DNA of 64,000 nucleotides from Pachyseris speciosa (Eukaryota; Cnidaria; Anthozoa; Scleractinia; Pachyseridae): NCBI GenBank assembly GCA_016490735.1, contig JAEMWC010000343.1, positions 292,501 to 356,500 of the forward strand, read 5' to 3'. Shown piece by piece: positions 36,596 to 47,352 of this stretch (position 1 is its first letter; each line of letters starts with the position of its first letter). The notes under the pieces were generated by a model. It saw only the letters and a program-made list of their open reading frames with translations, ran no database searches and was not told where the DNA came from. The position numbers and the translations under genes were made by a program.

Positions 36596-36711
36596 ATTTA
36601 TGCATGTCCATTTTTTTAGAACCTTGTTCGCTTCCAAGTTTGCATCTACGTATGTGTTTCTGCCTTAATGTTTCTTAGATGGATTATGAACGTCTTGTAT
36701 TCGTGCTTTAG

Positions 36712-36859
<148 letters not shown>

Positions 36860-37345
36860 GTTTGGTTAAAGTTTTTTTCAAGTGTTTTGACGTATAGTGC
36901 AGTTGAATCTCTCAGTCTTTTGCAATTTTCTTCCTGGAATAGTGTATTCATTCGCTATTTGCGTACATTACCCAAAACCTCGTCTAAACAATCTCAGAGA
37001 GTACCCAGAACCTTCGTTCCCCTCGACGTACCATCGCTCGGGTTTCAAGCGACTCTGGAAAGTTTTGATCTAGAAGTCGGAAGATATCGATATCCGCTTT
37101 AATTACGCATGCATGCTTAAAGTTCAATGCAATGCCATGTTGTGTCTCCGGTCATTTGTATTGTTTGAAAGGAAAAGAAAACCAATACAACCAAAACGAA
37201 ACGAAAACGAAAACGGTCTTAGCAGTAATTAGTTGCTTGTTTGTAGCCAGTCAAAATTGAGATAGTGACATCACTGCACAATAATATGTATTGGTGTCAC
37301 AAAATAGTTATATATTCACACTGTTTGCTCATGTTATCTTCATAG
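36860..37345. other. ABCC intron, no feature seen
   Basis: The open frame over 36755-37102 is read-through from the frameshifted exon. Nothing else is recognised. Confidence 0.5.
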
Positions 37346-37429
37346 ACATGTTTGCTTGTGACACATGGCATTCACTTTTTACCTCAAGTGGATCAAATAG
37401 TTGTGATAAAAGATGGAACAATCTCGGAG
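37346..37429 (+). CDS. ABCC exon g (NBD1 H-loop region)
   Basis: The 28 codons read TCLLVTHGIHFLPQVDQIVV followed by IKDGTISE, with the H-loop histidine in VTHG and the 'DGxISE' end of NBD1. The acceptor is TCTTCATAG. The donor GTTTGT is non-consensus but permits a phase 0 join to CGTNSELL in the next exon. It lies in a frame not obvious from long open frames. Confidence 0.82.
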
Positions 37430-37544
37430 GTTTGTACAGCACCGAAAGTATATTCCCATCGAAGTACCACTAGAAATATCCAAAGATTTATTCTGATATT
37501 GGAAAAACTAAAGTAGCAACAAAGTCGTCCCTACAGGTGTTATT

Positions 37545-38529
37545 TCAATGTAATGTAATAGAACCCTTGAGTATCGGGAGAGTTTCACTCTTGGTGGTGA
37601 TTCTAGTACAGCGTCGGGTGGAGCTGGTCAAGCCAGTGCGGGAGTGAAACTCTCTTCTACACTTGGTGTAGGTGAAGTCACCGTCTGCCTGTGGACGTAA
37701 AATCTCCGTCTGTTTGGCCCCTCTTTTTGCGGCCGTGGTCTCCCAGATGTTGAGGTCGAACTTCAAGGCCTTCAAGTCTCTCTTGCATACATCTATGTTT
37801 CGCAGCTGGGGTCTGCCTATAGGGCGTTTTCCCGTACCCGGCTCTCTGCAGAGGAGATCCTTAGAGATCCTGGCGTCGTCAATTCGTCCTACATGCCCAG
37901 GCCAGCGTATTCGCCTTTGCTTCGGCAGTGTGTGCATGCTGAGGTTTCCAACACTCTCCACAACACTGTTGTTTGTGACTTTGTCCTGCCAGGTAATGTG
38001 CAGGATGCGTCGGACGCAGCGCATGTGGAAGGCATTAAGCTTCTGTTCCTGAGTGGGCGGCAACTGCTGTGTCATCAACAAAGAGGAAATCACGCAGTTA
38101 TTTCTGCCAGATCTTAGACTTTACTCTTAGTCTGGAGAGGTTAAAGAGCTTTTAGTCCGACCTGGTCTACAAATATATGCCTTCTGTAGTAGATCCAAAG
38201 GTGTGCTTCAGCAGGACTGCGAAGAAAATTCCGAGCAGGGTGGGAGCGAAGATGCAGCCTTGTTTGACCTAATTTCGGGTGTCGAAGGCGTTTGACGTCG
38301 AGTCAGTGAAGACCACAGTGCCCCTCATGTCCTCATGGAAAGATCTAATGATGTTTAGGAGCTTGGGTTGGCATCTGATCTTGGGGAGGATCTTCAACAG
38401 GTCGTCCCTGTTCACGAGATCGAAGGCCCTAGTCACATCTATGAAGGCTATGTAAAGAGAGATACGAACAACTTTTTTTCCAATCGTTTTGAAAGTTTCT
38501 GAAGTGTTCTTACAACTGAATTGCGCCAA
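37545..38529 (-). pseudogene. 5'-truncated LINE with C-terminal zinc finger
   Basis: Minus-strand pieces read from right to left. At 38269-38529: RT palm (IAFIDVTRAFDLVNRDDLL, MRGTVVFTDSTS). At 38050-38270: VKQGCIFAPTLLGIFF and FVDDTAV, with stops. At 37545-38093: RT C-terminus (RWPGHVGRIDDARI, GRPQLRNIDVCKRDLKAL) and a C2H2-like end (FTYTKCRREFHSRTGL). This is the arrangement of RTE/Jockey-like endonuclease-RT proteins often annotated as host genes in corals. It is inactive: truncated and with internal stops. It lies antisense inside the ABCC gene. Confidence 0.82.
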
Positions 38530-38730
38530 ATTTAATTGTCTGAACTTTTACGCATAGTTTTTTCTTCCTCTTATTTAATTTTTTGTTTGTAATGTTCATA
38601 TAAACCAATTTTGTCTAACACTTTTCATAAGTGAAGATGGATGGATTTCTCAGTTAACTTTGGAATACCCAAGCCATGCGCTCTTCTGTAATTTGTATCT
38701 AGCTCTCTGTAATTTTGTGCTTATTCACAG

Positions 38731-38796
38731 TGTGGGACTAACTCAGAGTTGCTGGTAAATTCGGGAGCCTTTGCTGAATTCCTACAAACCTACACT
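38731..38796 (+). pseudogene. ABCC exon h (end of NBD1), donor lost
   Basis: After acceptor TTATTCACAG the frame reads CGTNSELLVNSGAFAEFLQT-YT, matching the MRP 'VGTYxELLxxxGAFAEFLxTY' block and joining exon g in frame. A TGA follows at once and no GT is found where a donor is needed; the sequence there is ACTTGAG. This is either a mutated donor or the end of a truncated product. Confidence 0.75.
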
Positions 38797-39523
38797 TGAG
38801 AAAATAATTCCTACAGCTCATCATGTATCAAATGTTTGGACACCCCAGCAATGAAGTTGTCACCGTTTCAATCTCCTTTAGTTTGGAGCAATAATGAAAA
38901 TACAAATTCAAAGCAAAAAGTTGAACGAAACAATCACTGCATCATACAGGACCTTGTCCTCCCCATTTGGGAGCAATGGGCTAAGAACCGGCTTGACTAT
39001 TAGTTTCTGTAGTAATGAAAATTTGGTTACGCAACACCCAGTCTCCACCCAAAATAACATGAAATTCCTAATAGACCCGGCAACTACATTACAGCCAACA
39101 AAAAATCCAAACCTAGCGGCACACGTAAAATCCAAAATCGAAAAAATGCAGCAATCACAACCACGTTTTTTGGTATATGTTTTGGTTGAATTTTATCCTT
39201 GGTTTAAATTTTCTCTCCCTTTCTTTTTGTGGATGGTAATGGAAGGTAATTTGTTTAAAACCAATGGAGGAAAAAAAAACTAAACCGATGATAAAATTGA
39301 ACCACGACATATACATAAAAAATCATTTTCTTTACTGGCAAAATTGGAAATTAAGGCACTGTTTCGAACAATTTAGAGTCAATTTGTTCATGTGTCGCAG
39401 AATTTCTTCAACGTATATATAGAAGGTTTGTAAGCTAGAGCACTTAAAGTGCTAAGGTTAGGGGCAACTGCACTGTTTTATTGCATATACTAAATAACAA
39501 CTCTGGTGTTTAATCGTTTGTAG

Positions 39524-39651
39524 ACAAGCTAACAAGGCTTTCGAAGAGAGATTTGACGAAATCAAGCACCTCTGCTGATGCAACGGAAATCAAGGACGGA
39601 GATGAGAAAACAGGAAAGATCATCGATGAAGAGAGATCAGAAACCGGAGGG
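39524..39651 (+). CDS. ABCC exon i (NBD1-TMD2 linker)
   Basis: It reads KLTRLSKRDLTKSST, then an acidic stretch and GKIIDEERSETGG, corresponding to the MRP linker ending 'GKLIxxExxETGxVKxSVY'. The acceptor is CGTTTGTAG. Two bases complete a split codon, and donor GTAAGG gives a phase 0 join to VKFSVFLSYLKS. The phase needed from exon h (one base) fits an exon h ending within its ACT codon. Confidence 0.85.
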
Positions 39652-41820
39652 GTAAGGCCACTTGGTAGCTGTAGGGATGGTTTTGTTTCATGATAATTAT
39701 AATATGTCTTCCGTTTGTATATGTATATGTGTCCCAGCTCGAGGAATTAAAAGTGACTTCTCACAGAGATAGTTATATACCTCCCTCCCTAACTGGTTAA
39801 AAAATGATAGATTCATTTCAAGATATGTTGTTCTCATGATTTAAGAAAAAGAATTCCCATATCCCATGATAATTTTTCAAAATTGATTCTTTCGTTTTTC
39901 GCTTCATGCTTAAAATAATATAATGATAATGATGCTGATTGTTATACCGAGGGTACTGGTTTGTTAACTTGTTGTACCCAAGGAAAACTTGTTTGTTAAC
40001 TGGTACAGCCAACAGTCAGCAGCTACCAGCCAAGGCTTCACTCAACTTCTTTATTTAGCTTCACACACTTCATAGCAACTTGTTCTTAGCTTACTACATC
40101 AGCTTACTCCGCTTACTGCTTACTGCTTACTGCTCACTCTTATCGAAAACTCTGAACACGTTGTATTTATGTTGACTAGAGATTGACACCTCATCACTGT
40201 CAGCCTGGCTCTTAAATTAAAATGTAATCTAGTGTAATGGTTGCGCAGTTGATACTACGCATTATTCTGATTACGTTTTCGTTGACATTTACAAATTTTC
40301 CTTCGACCAGGCAAACGCTTCGAAATTGTCTTTTTCTTTCTATAAAATTGATCACTAACAAAATCAAAAACCAGTAAAAATCTAACTTGAATGTTGTTAG
40401 GCATCTACTACAAAACTACAACAAGCTGTGGTTTTACCATGAAGAAGGCTGGACTTAGGTGTACGCCCACTTCTATAAATTACAACGGTACATGTTTGCA
40501 AGTTTCCGTGCGCACTCCTTGCACGAAAGGTACTTCTGTTAGCAAAGGATCTGGGATTAGAAGGCTCATGACATTAGTTGTTCAAGTGATAATAGTAAAA
40601 GCCAATTAACGATACAAACGGCAGTACCAATTTGTCAAGAATCACGGTGAAATGCACCAAAAGTGATCAGCAACCTAGAAATACAAGTTATGTCCAGATA
40701 ATCGCGAACAAGAACTTGACCCGGAGATTGGAATTACAAAACAAAAACAATAGCCAAACGTTTCCTTCAAAAATCGCGTATTTTAATGGTTTAACATTAT
40801 TATAAGCATTACCCGAAATACAAAAATCTATTTGAAAAATTACCACAATCGAAGCTATTTTATCATTTAATAATATTTTCGTCACTCAAATATTGACAAA
40901 TGCACGATGAAATTTTAAAACAGTCCACCAAATGATTTGATTGATTGTGGCTTTCTTAGATAAGCATGACTCTCTTTACTATAATGATTTAATCGATCAA
41001 TAATACATCATTGTTTTGTTTGCGAGTTAATGATGACGTCAAATCATCTCACTATTGTTCTCTCTCCCATAGTGGATTGACGATATTTGACTTTCGATTT
41101 CTAGAAAATAGTAGATGCTGAAAGAACTTAGACCTACATCAATAAAGAAGTGCTATAATAGAATAAAACAGTAGAAGTTCGAGGTAAACTGACAGATAGT
41201 AGAATCTTGCGTGAAAAATTGCGAAACATTTATTGCAGTGGTCACAATAATTCGTTACCATGGCTAAGCCACGTGTCATATTGGATTGACAATATTGGAC
41301 TTTCGATTTCTAGAAAATAGCGGATGCTGAAAGAACTTAGACCTACATCAATAAAGTGCTATAATAGACCAAAACAGTAGAAGTTCAAAGTAAACTGACA
41401 GAGAGTAGAATCTTGCGTGAAAAATTGCGAAACATTTATTGCAATGGTCACACAAATTCGTTACCATGGCTAAGTCACATGTCATCTGAGTTAAAAATTT
41501 GACTTTGAAATTGTTTAAGCTGCGGAAGATGTCCGCAGTAAAGTTAAGAGATGATTGTGACGATCCCCCTAACCCCCCTCCCCCCTGCTCCCACTGCACC
41601 CCTGCCCAAATGTCTGTTGAATCACATTGCTCTATCAACTACTATCGCTGTTGGAAATATCTTTTGCTGCTCCAGTTTCTATATTTTGTTTTGAACTACG
41701 TTACACCTCTTATAGTTCTATAAGATGCAATATAAGCGCCTTAAGCTGTTAGCGAGCGCGCTGGTTAATATGGTCTTGTATTGACAAAACCACAAGTAAT
41801 ATTTTCTTTTGTTATCTTAG
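39652..41820. other. ABCC intron with a tandem duplication
   Basis: No gene is seen. A TTACTGC tandem tract lies near 40105-40135 and a 209-bp tandem duplication at 41073-41486. Confidence 0.5.
41073..41486. repeat. Tandem duplication, 209-bp unit, two copies
   Basis: Unit 1 (41073-41281) and unit 2 (41282-41486) share long blocks, including ACTTTCGATTTCTAGAAAAT, GATGCTGAAAGAACTTAGAC and TTCGTTACCATGGCTAAG, with a few substitutions and a 3-base indel. Confidence 0.88.
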
Positions 41821-42083
41821 GTCAAATTCTCCGTATTCCTTTCGTATCTGAAATCCTTCGGGTTGTGTGCCGCGATCTTTACAATATTATTTTTGCTCTT
41901 GACGGAAGCATGTGGAGTCGCATCAGGAGTGTGGCTAGCCTCTTGGAGTACTGCAAATTTCACTTCGCCTAAGCAACGCGACTCTTACATCGGTATCTAT
42001 GGTGGCATTGGATTGGGTCAGGGTCTGTTCGTCCTGCTAGCGACGGTGGCTGCCAGCCTTGGAGCTATGAGAGCCTCACGCAG
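41821..42083 (+). CDS. ABCC exon j (TMD2, first helices)
   Basis: It reads VKFSVFLSYLKSFGLCAAIF, TILFLLLTEACGVASGVWLA, SWSTANF and later YGGIGLGQGLFVLLATVAAS, with the end LGAMRASR. This matches the first two TMD2 helices and extracellular loop of MRPs. The acceptor is GTTATCTTAG; donor CAG|GTTTAT leaves two bases of a codon completed by the next exon. Confidence 0.92.
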
Positions 42084-42179
42084 GTTTATTATTTCATCCT
42101 ATGAATAACTATGAAATAATGAAATAACTCATGTAAATTGTAGAGGATGAGTTCAGCAAATCACACTTCCTGAAGTATA

Positions 42180-42180
<1 letters not shown>

Positions 42181-42218
<38 letters not shown>

Positions 42219-42221
42219 TAT
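42181..42221. repeat. (TTGA)n microsatellite
   Basis: About ten tandem TTGA units are followed by TTTATTTATTTA. Confidence 0.9.
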
Positions 42222-42336
42222 TTATTTAAGGATTTGCACAAAGCAGTACCGGTGCAAAAACAATAGGACATAAGTCCCCTACTAGGTTTAAGCACCAACC
42301 CAACCCTCTCCTAATATTAGGTATAAGTATAAATCT

Positions 42337-42600
42337 AGTAGCGTTCTATTACGAATGCCGTTCTCAAATTGGCTACGCTACTCGCTATCTATTCTGCGAT
42401 AGATAGTGAGTAGCGGTTGTCAACAAAATGGCGGCCGCTTCTTCGTGTTTTCGAAATATCTGCGAAGAGGATTTAGATAATTTACTTGTTTAGTTTTGAA
42501 GGACTAGAAGATTTATATTAAAACAATTAGATTATTCGCTCTCGATTTCTATGCGTCTACGCGATAGAAATCTCAAGCTCATAATCTAATTGTTAAATAA
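42337..42600. repeat. Dispersed repeat, copy B (mate at 36350-36595)
   Basis: Same-orientation copy of the repeat in another intron of the same gene. It includes ACAAAATGGCGGCCGCTTCT and the self-complementary ACAATTAGATTA end. Confidence 0.8.
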
Positions 42601-43087
42601 TGATTTTAAAAGTTCTCAAAATTAGCAATTTGATAATTTTCAAAATCACGAGTATCTGTTAATAAGGAATAGACCTTTCCATGTTTTTTTTTAACTTTTG
42701 ATTCTGACCAGGTGGCAAAAATCTATCGACACTACTAGAAAGAGCACATAAAAATGAGAAAATTGGCCAGTTTTGAGAGTCATCTTATAAATAGCAAAAA
42801 TATGTATTGATATTAATATGTGTATTAACGAAACAACTGATTGATAATTAGTTAATAATTAATATGCATAATTTGGTATCATAAATTTATGTTAATATAT
42901 TCAACCAAATTGCATATGGTATTGAATTATTACAACGACAAAAGAATCATATTGTTGAATTTTAACATTAAAAGCGCTATTTTTGAAAGTATCTGTACAC
43001 CAAACAATTAATGATTGAATTCAATTATACAAATTATATTTCTCATGGTTTTAAAACTAATGAGTTATGACTTCCTGTTTTTTGCAG

Positions 43088-43169
43088 CTTGCATAACAGG
43101 CTGTTGGAGAACATCATGCGTTCACCAATGAGCTTTTTCGATACAACTCCCCTCGGAAGAATTGTGAAT
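43088..43169 (+). CDS. ABCC exon k (TMD2, [17 protein letters not shown]), last recognised
   Basis: After acceptor TTTTTTGCAG the frame reads [20 protein letters not shown] and PLGRIVN, one of the most conserved MRP blocks. The two bases from exon j plus C give Ser. After VN, where MRPs continue RFSKD, the sequence becomes [13 protein letters not shown] and a stop, so the exon end is unclear (GTGTTC is a poor donor) or foreign DNA starts here. No later exons (rest of TMD2, NBD2) were found. Confidence 0.88.
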
Positions 43170-43558
43170 GGGGTGTTCACGAAAATGGCGCGAGATGCAA
43201 GTCTGGGCTGAGTCACCCTGTGTGACAGGTTTGGGTAGCCTTGCACCTGCGGAAAGTCAGCTAGCACGACGGGGATGGGATGGGGAACGCAACGGTCACG
43301 CCATCTTTCTCTCACCTGTTACGAGCCGACCCAAGTCAGAATCATCGCTAGCTTTGCATTTGTCTCGAAACCAGTTTTTTTTTTTGATGACCTAGACATT
43401 TTCTTTTGATTGCAATCCTTTTGTTAAAATTCTGATGGAAACTGAAATCGAGGCTAATCAGTGCTCGAAATAAATAATCCCACATTTATTCATTAATTTA
43501 TTAATTTTATGAAGTAATTAAGGTCTAACAAGCCTTGCTGTTTTGTGCATTTTTATTA
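43170..43558. other. Possible repeat insertion after last ABCC exon
   Basis: GC-richer sequence at about 43170-43375 (AAAATGGCGCGAGATGCAAG, ACCTGTTACGAGCCGACCC) contrasts with its AT-rich surroundings and looks like an inserted element, but no TIRs or target duplication were found. Confidence 0.4.
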
Positions 43559-43562
43559 TTAA

Positions 43563-44640
43563 GAGCCAATGTCAGAATGTATCGAGAATCTCGAGTCAGT
43601 TTCGAAAAATCGAATTTTTGCTAGTACCACCCAAACAACCCGTTAGGGAAATATTTCAAGAAGTGATATTAAAAAATCCCAAAGTGCTTTACATTTCGAG
43701 AATTTTGGAAAAGTTTGAAAATTCGCAAAAAAATGCAATTTTTATTCATGAAATTGGTCTGAATTCAACAATTTCAAAGAAACAGTACCGGCGCGCTTAA
43801 GCTCCTATTGACTTCATCTTCCTGACATAATTAGAAGGCTTCCAAAGCTTCAATACTTTGTAAAAGGTTTAAGCAAAATCACTTTATAGTATAGTTTTTA
43901 ACCTTCGTTGCTTACCCATCTTTGTATATTGTTTTGAATGTGGATATATCGCCCAACTTTAGCCGCCCAAAATCGATCCTGGTATAATTCAAATTGAAAA
44001 AGCAGTTATACCACATAAAAAAATGGTTACTTTATTCATAAGAACTGAAGTTTCAGCTCTGCAAATTGAAACGCTGGCGTGTTCTAAAATTTTGACTGGA
44101 GGACTTTGAACTCCATGCGCGACAGAACGTGGATTGTAAACAAAGCGAAACAAATGTAATTAAAGCGAAGAAAGTCGCACGAAAATTATTTACATTTCAT
44201 AGAATCACTTGGCATTGACAAAAAATTATATCAGAATAAGCCTTTCTTCTTGATGTTTTCTGTTGAATATTCTGACACAATCTGGGAAAACAGCCGAAAG
44301 TTAACTATCAAGTCGGGGACGTCGCGTGGTGATCATTATTCTGTAAAGTTCATAATAAACAGTAATTGTTGATGTAGGAAAATGAAGTCAAGAGCTTTTG
44401 CGTGCCGGTACTGTTTCTTTGAAACTCTTTGAAATTCAGACCAATTTCATGAATAAAAATTGCATTTTTTTTTGCGAATTCTCGAACTTTTCCAAAATTT
44501 TCCAAATGTAAAGCGCTTTGGGTTTTTTTTAAATATAATTTCTTGAAATATTTCCCCTAAAGGGTTGTTTGGGTGGTACTAGCCAAAATTCGATTTTTCG
44601 AAACTGATTTGAGATTCTCGATATATTTCGACATTCGCTC
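43563..44640. mobile_element. Non-autonomous element with ~245-bp TIRs, TTAA flanks
   Basis: The left end (about 43563-43803) and right end (about 44393-44640) are inverted copies: GAGCCAATGTCAGAATGTAT opposite its reverse complement, and ACAGTACCGGCGCGC opposite GCGTGCCGGTACTGT. TTAA lies at both borders (43559-43562 and 44641-44644), a piggyBac-like target duplication, although the ends do not start with the usual CCC. The central 590 bases have no ORF. Confidence 0.8.
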
Positions 44641-44644
44641 TTAA

Positions 44645-46444
44645 GTCTGTGAACGAAATCCGAAGATGACAGCATTAAAACAACAACAACAACAACAACA
44701 AAGAAACAAGTACTATCACAGTCTAAGTCGTTGCTAATAACGTTTTACCAAACTATTGCATCGATTTGCCGTGATGCAGATAAAGCCAAAAGAAACCATG
44801 AGCCCTTCGCTCAGACGGAAATCATTGCGTCGTGGGAACTTTTCATAAAAAGAGACAAAAAGTAAAAGTACATTCTCTCTTACACCTTTAGGTAATTGAA
44901 GGAAACCACAGCAGACTCGATAATAGACTAACATTCTATTTTCATTTATCTTTGTACTCTTGTAACATGTAGAATGCCTAATTTAAGTTTTAATGAACAG
45001 CTATTTGATAAAACAAATCGTGTCCTGATGAGCTTCACCGCGTTATGCACGAGCTGAAAAAACAAAACAATAATTAATTAGGAAATAAATAAAAATAAAT
45101 AAAGCATAGTTTGATGATCAATAATTTGCCTTTGTCATTTAACAGCAGACTGCAATGACTGAATTTTATTCTTATTCCCCAGTGTTCATTTTTTATCCAT
45201 ACTGGATCTAATCTTGCCCTTACTAAGGAAGATTTCTATACCCTAGCCTCCCGGCTTTGAAGTTCAATAACTTTGCGTTGATTGTTCCTTGCTTCCAGCC
45301 CTCGAAAGAACATTCTTGTGTGACCATTAGTGGAAGTAAAAGCTTTTATTACATTTTGTATACTAGTACTTGAGAAATTTCTGCACTTTGATTGGCTGAG
45401 AGCTGGGGTATTTCATCTTAATTTGAAATACCTTCATGTGAAAATCACGAAACCACGTTCTGCGCTAGTAAAAAAAAAAAAAGAAAAAGGAAGAACTCAA
45501 CGAAAGTTCAGAAAACCAAAATACGAATAAAAAGTACATCGACTTGGCTAAATGTTTGCACCAGCTGTCCAAAAGTGAGAATTTCGAAACCAATTGGCTC
45601 GCTTACGAAGCGAGCCACCTGGACGAAAAAAATAAACGGTTGGCGTTACATAAATTTCTGAAGTAGTAGTGCAAAATTTTGAAATATCACTCGTGGTATT
45701 TTATGCCAAATATCACCACAAATCATGCTATTACCTGTACAAATCCTTCAGGACATCTGAACTAACCAAATGAGATATTTACTCTATCGTTGCTTACTTT
45801 GGCGGCAACATGTCAACCAACCAAACGAAGAAATTAAACCGTAGAAAGAAAATCTGAAAAGCTATTGACACTGTTTCCAGAAATAAAGCTTAAATCGATT
45901 TCCAGCACTCGACGATTGTGTTCACACAAACATTTTCTCTTCCGCTCCACAAGCATTAATAAAGAAAGATGCCCGGAAGGCTTGCCTGAACGTCAAATTT
46001 CAACTGGGCTGAATTGTCACGCCCTTCTTGACTCCTGAAACGCGCATCTAAAATTTAGTTCTCTGTAAAACCTACTCTAAGTAGAAAATACGCAAGTGAC
46101 CACCATGGAGAATGTATCAATAAATCCAAGATGGACGAGCCAATATAGCGCCTTTCCAGAAACAATGACGTATTTCCTATGTTATATGACGTCATTATTG
46201 TGTATTGAATTGTTAGTGGAATTCTTTAGTGGACTTTATACCCACCCACCCCCCCCCCCCCCCCCTCCCTCCCCCATTTCTGGAAAGGTCAGAAGAGCCC
46301 AGGCAAAAAAGGATGATAACGAAATGATGAAAACAACTGAAAACATATCAACACGAGAAAAAAATTTTTTTATGTATGCTCAGTTTTGGTGACACCACAA
46401 CACCTCGCGCACGATCAATGTTTCTGCGAAAGAGGTAGGCATTA
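44645..46444. other. No gene recognised
   Basis: It holds a (CAA)n tract at about 44678-44702, an A-rich tract near 45470-45490 and a poly-C run at about 46246-46265. The 3' untranslated region of the small minus-strand gene at 46445 should lie at the right end. Confidence 0.5.
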
Positions 46445-47271
46445 TTACCTACCAATCAGGAGTTGGTTTTCCTTAATAATGCAGCGTTCGTATGGTGCAC
46501 AATCAGCGAAATTTCTTCCTCGGCAATTTTCCAAGTAACTGGTGTCACATTTTTTCGGATCTTCAAAAGTGAAAAATTGCTTGGCATTCTCCGGGTCGTG
46601 TACGAAGTCGGGCGACTGGAACACTGAAATGAAATTAAATTGCTGGCTTTGTCAAATTTTTTTCCTGATGAACCATTAAAGGTATTTCAAAAGGTGCAGA
46701 ACTTTGATACTCAAGGGACCCTTAAATCCCCACAAAGGTGATCGGGAAAACGCCCGCACCAAAAACATCATGATAAGCTTATTCCGATAGGCTCTGTAGA
46801 GGGGTTATTTATAATTGTTTATTTTCTTCAAGACAGCAAAGGTAGATAACATAAATGAAACTTCAAAAAGTGCCATCAAGACATTAAATAGGGATTTTGT
46901 TGTGTCTCAGTTTGGACACCTTCCCAAACGAAAATAGCTCCCAGTTTGTTCATTACAGAAATTAATTTTGTCTATATTATGAGAAAGGCCTATCCTCAGG
47001 ATGCTGTGACAAATTGCGTTGCTTACTTACAAATTTAATTGCTTTCATGAAGCCCTCCTGCTTTGTTCAAATAATACTTAACACAAACGCTGTTCCAGGG
47101 TGGCATAATTATCTCGGCCCCGAGATTTCATTCCCACTGTCGTGTCGACTGGCTTGCAGCATTCCGGGCAATGAGCCCTTAGATAGTTTAAACGTACTTA
47201 CCTTTACGGTTGAATCGTGCTGTGGTGGCCACCACAAGAAAAACAAGAACGGCAAAGGAAACGGCCTTCAT
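46445..47271 (-). CDS. Small secreted four-cysteine protein, two exons
   Basis: Exon 1 (47202-47271) starts at ATG 47271 and encodes MKAVSFAVLVFLVVATTA, a textbook signal peptide, then RFNRK. Donor GTAAGT at 47201 and acceptor ATTTCAG before 46623 join a split GTG codon. Exon 2 (46445-46623) encodes a mature part with VFQSPDFVHDPENAKQFF and four cysteines spaced C-x7-C-x7-C-x5-C, ending LLIGR and TAA; total 82 residues. The mature protein would be about 60 residues, secreted, with possibly two disulfides. The pattern CAPYERCIIKEN recalls the start of follistatin/Kazal-type modules. A GTAGGT at 46449-46454 could be a donor to a further unseen exon, so the C-terminus is uncertain. I do not recognise the family; no function is assigned. 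Confidence 0.72.
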
Positions 47272-47343
47272 GGTAGATGGCTTAGCAGCAACGGTAGACG
47301 ATTAACATAAATCTACGAATTCAAACTGAGAATAGCAAACCAC

Positions 47344-47352
47344 TTTTTTATC
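47344..47352 (-). promoter_or_regulatory. TATA-like box upstream of the small secreted gene
   Basis: On the minus strand GATAAAAAA lies about 75 bases before the ATG at 47271, a plausible core promoter distance. This is weak evidence alone in AT-rich DNA. Confidence 0.3.

Larger units (their letters stand above)
42084..43087. other. ABCC intron with repeats
   Basis: It holds a (TTGA)n tract (about 42181-42220) and the second copy of a dispersed repeat (42337-42600). The rest is AT-rich with no gene. Confidence 0.6.

Noticed and set aside
37545..38093. Host zinc-finger protein gene on the minus strand
   Set aside because: GRPQLRNIDVCKRDLKAL and the C2H2-like end belong to LINE RT C-termini; the RT palm lies directly upstream.
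38894..39283. 129-codon plus-strand ORF in an ABCC intron
   Set aside because: No recognisable domain or MRP similarity; A-rich composition makes chance open frames likely.
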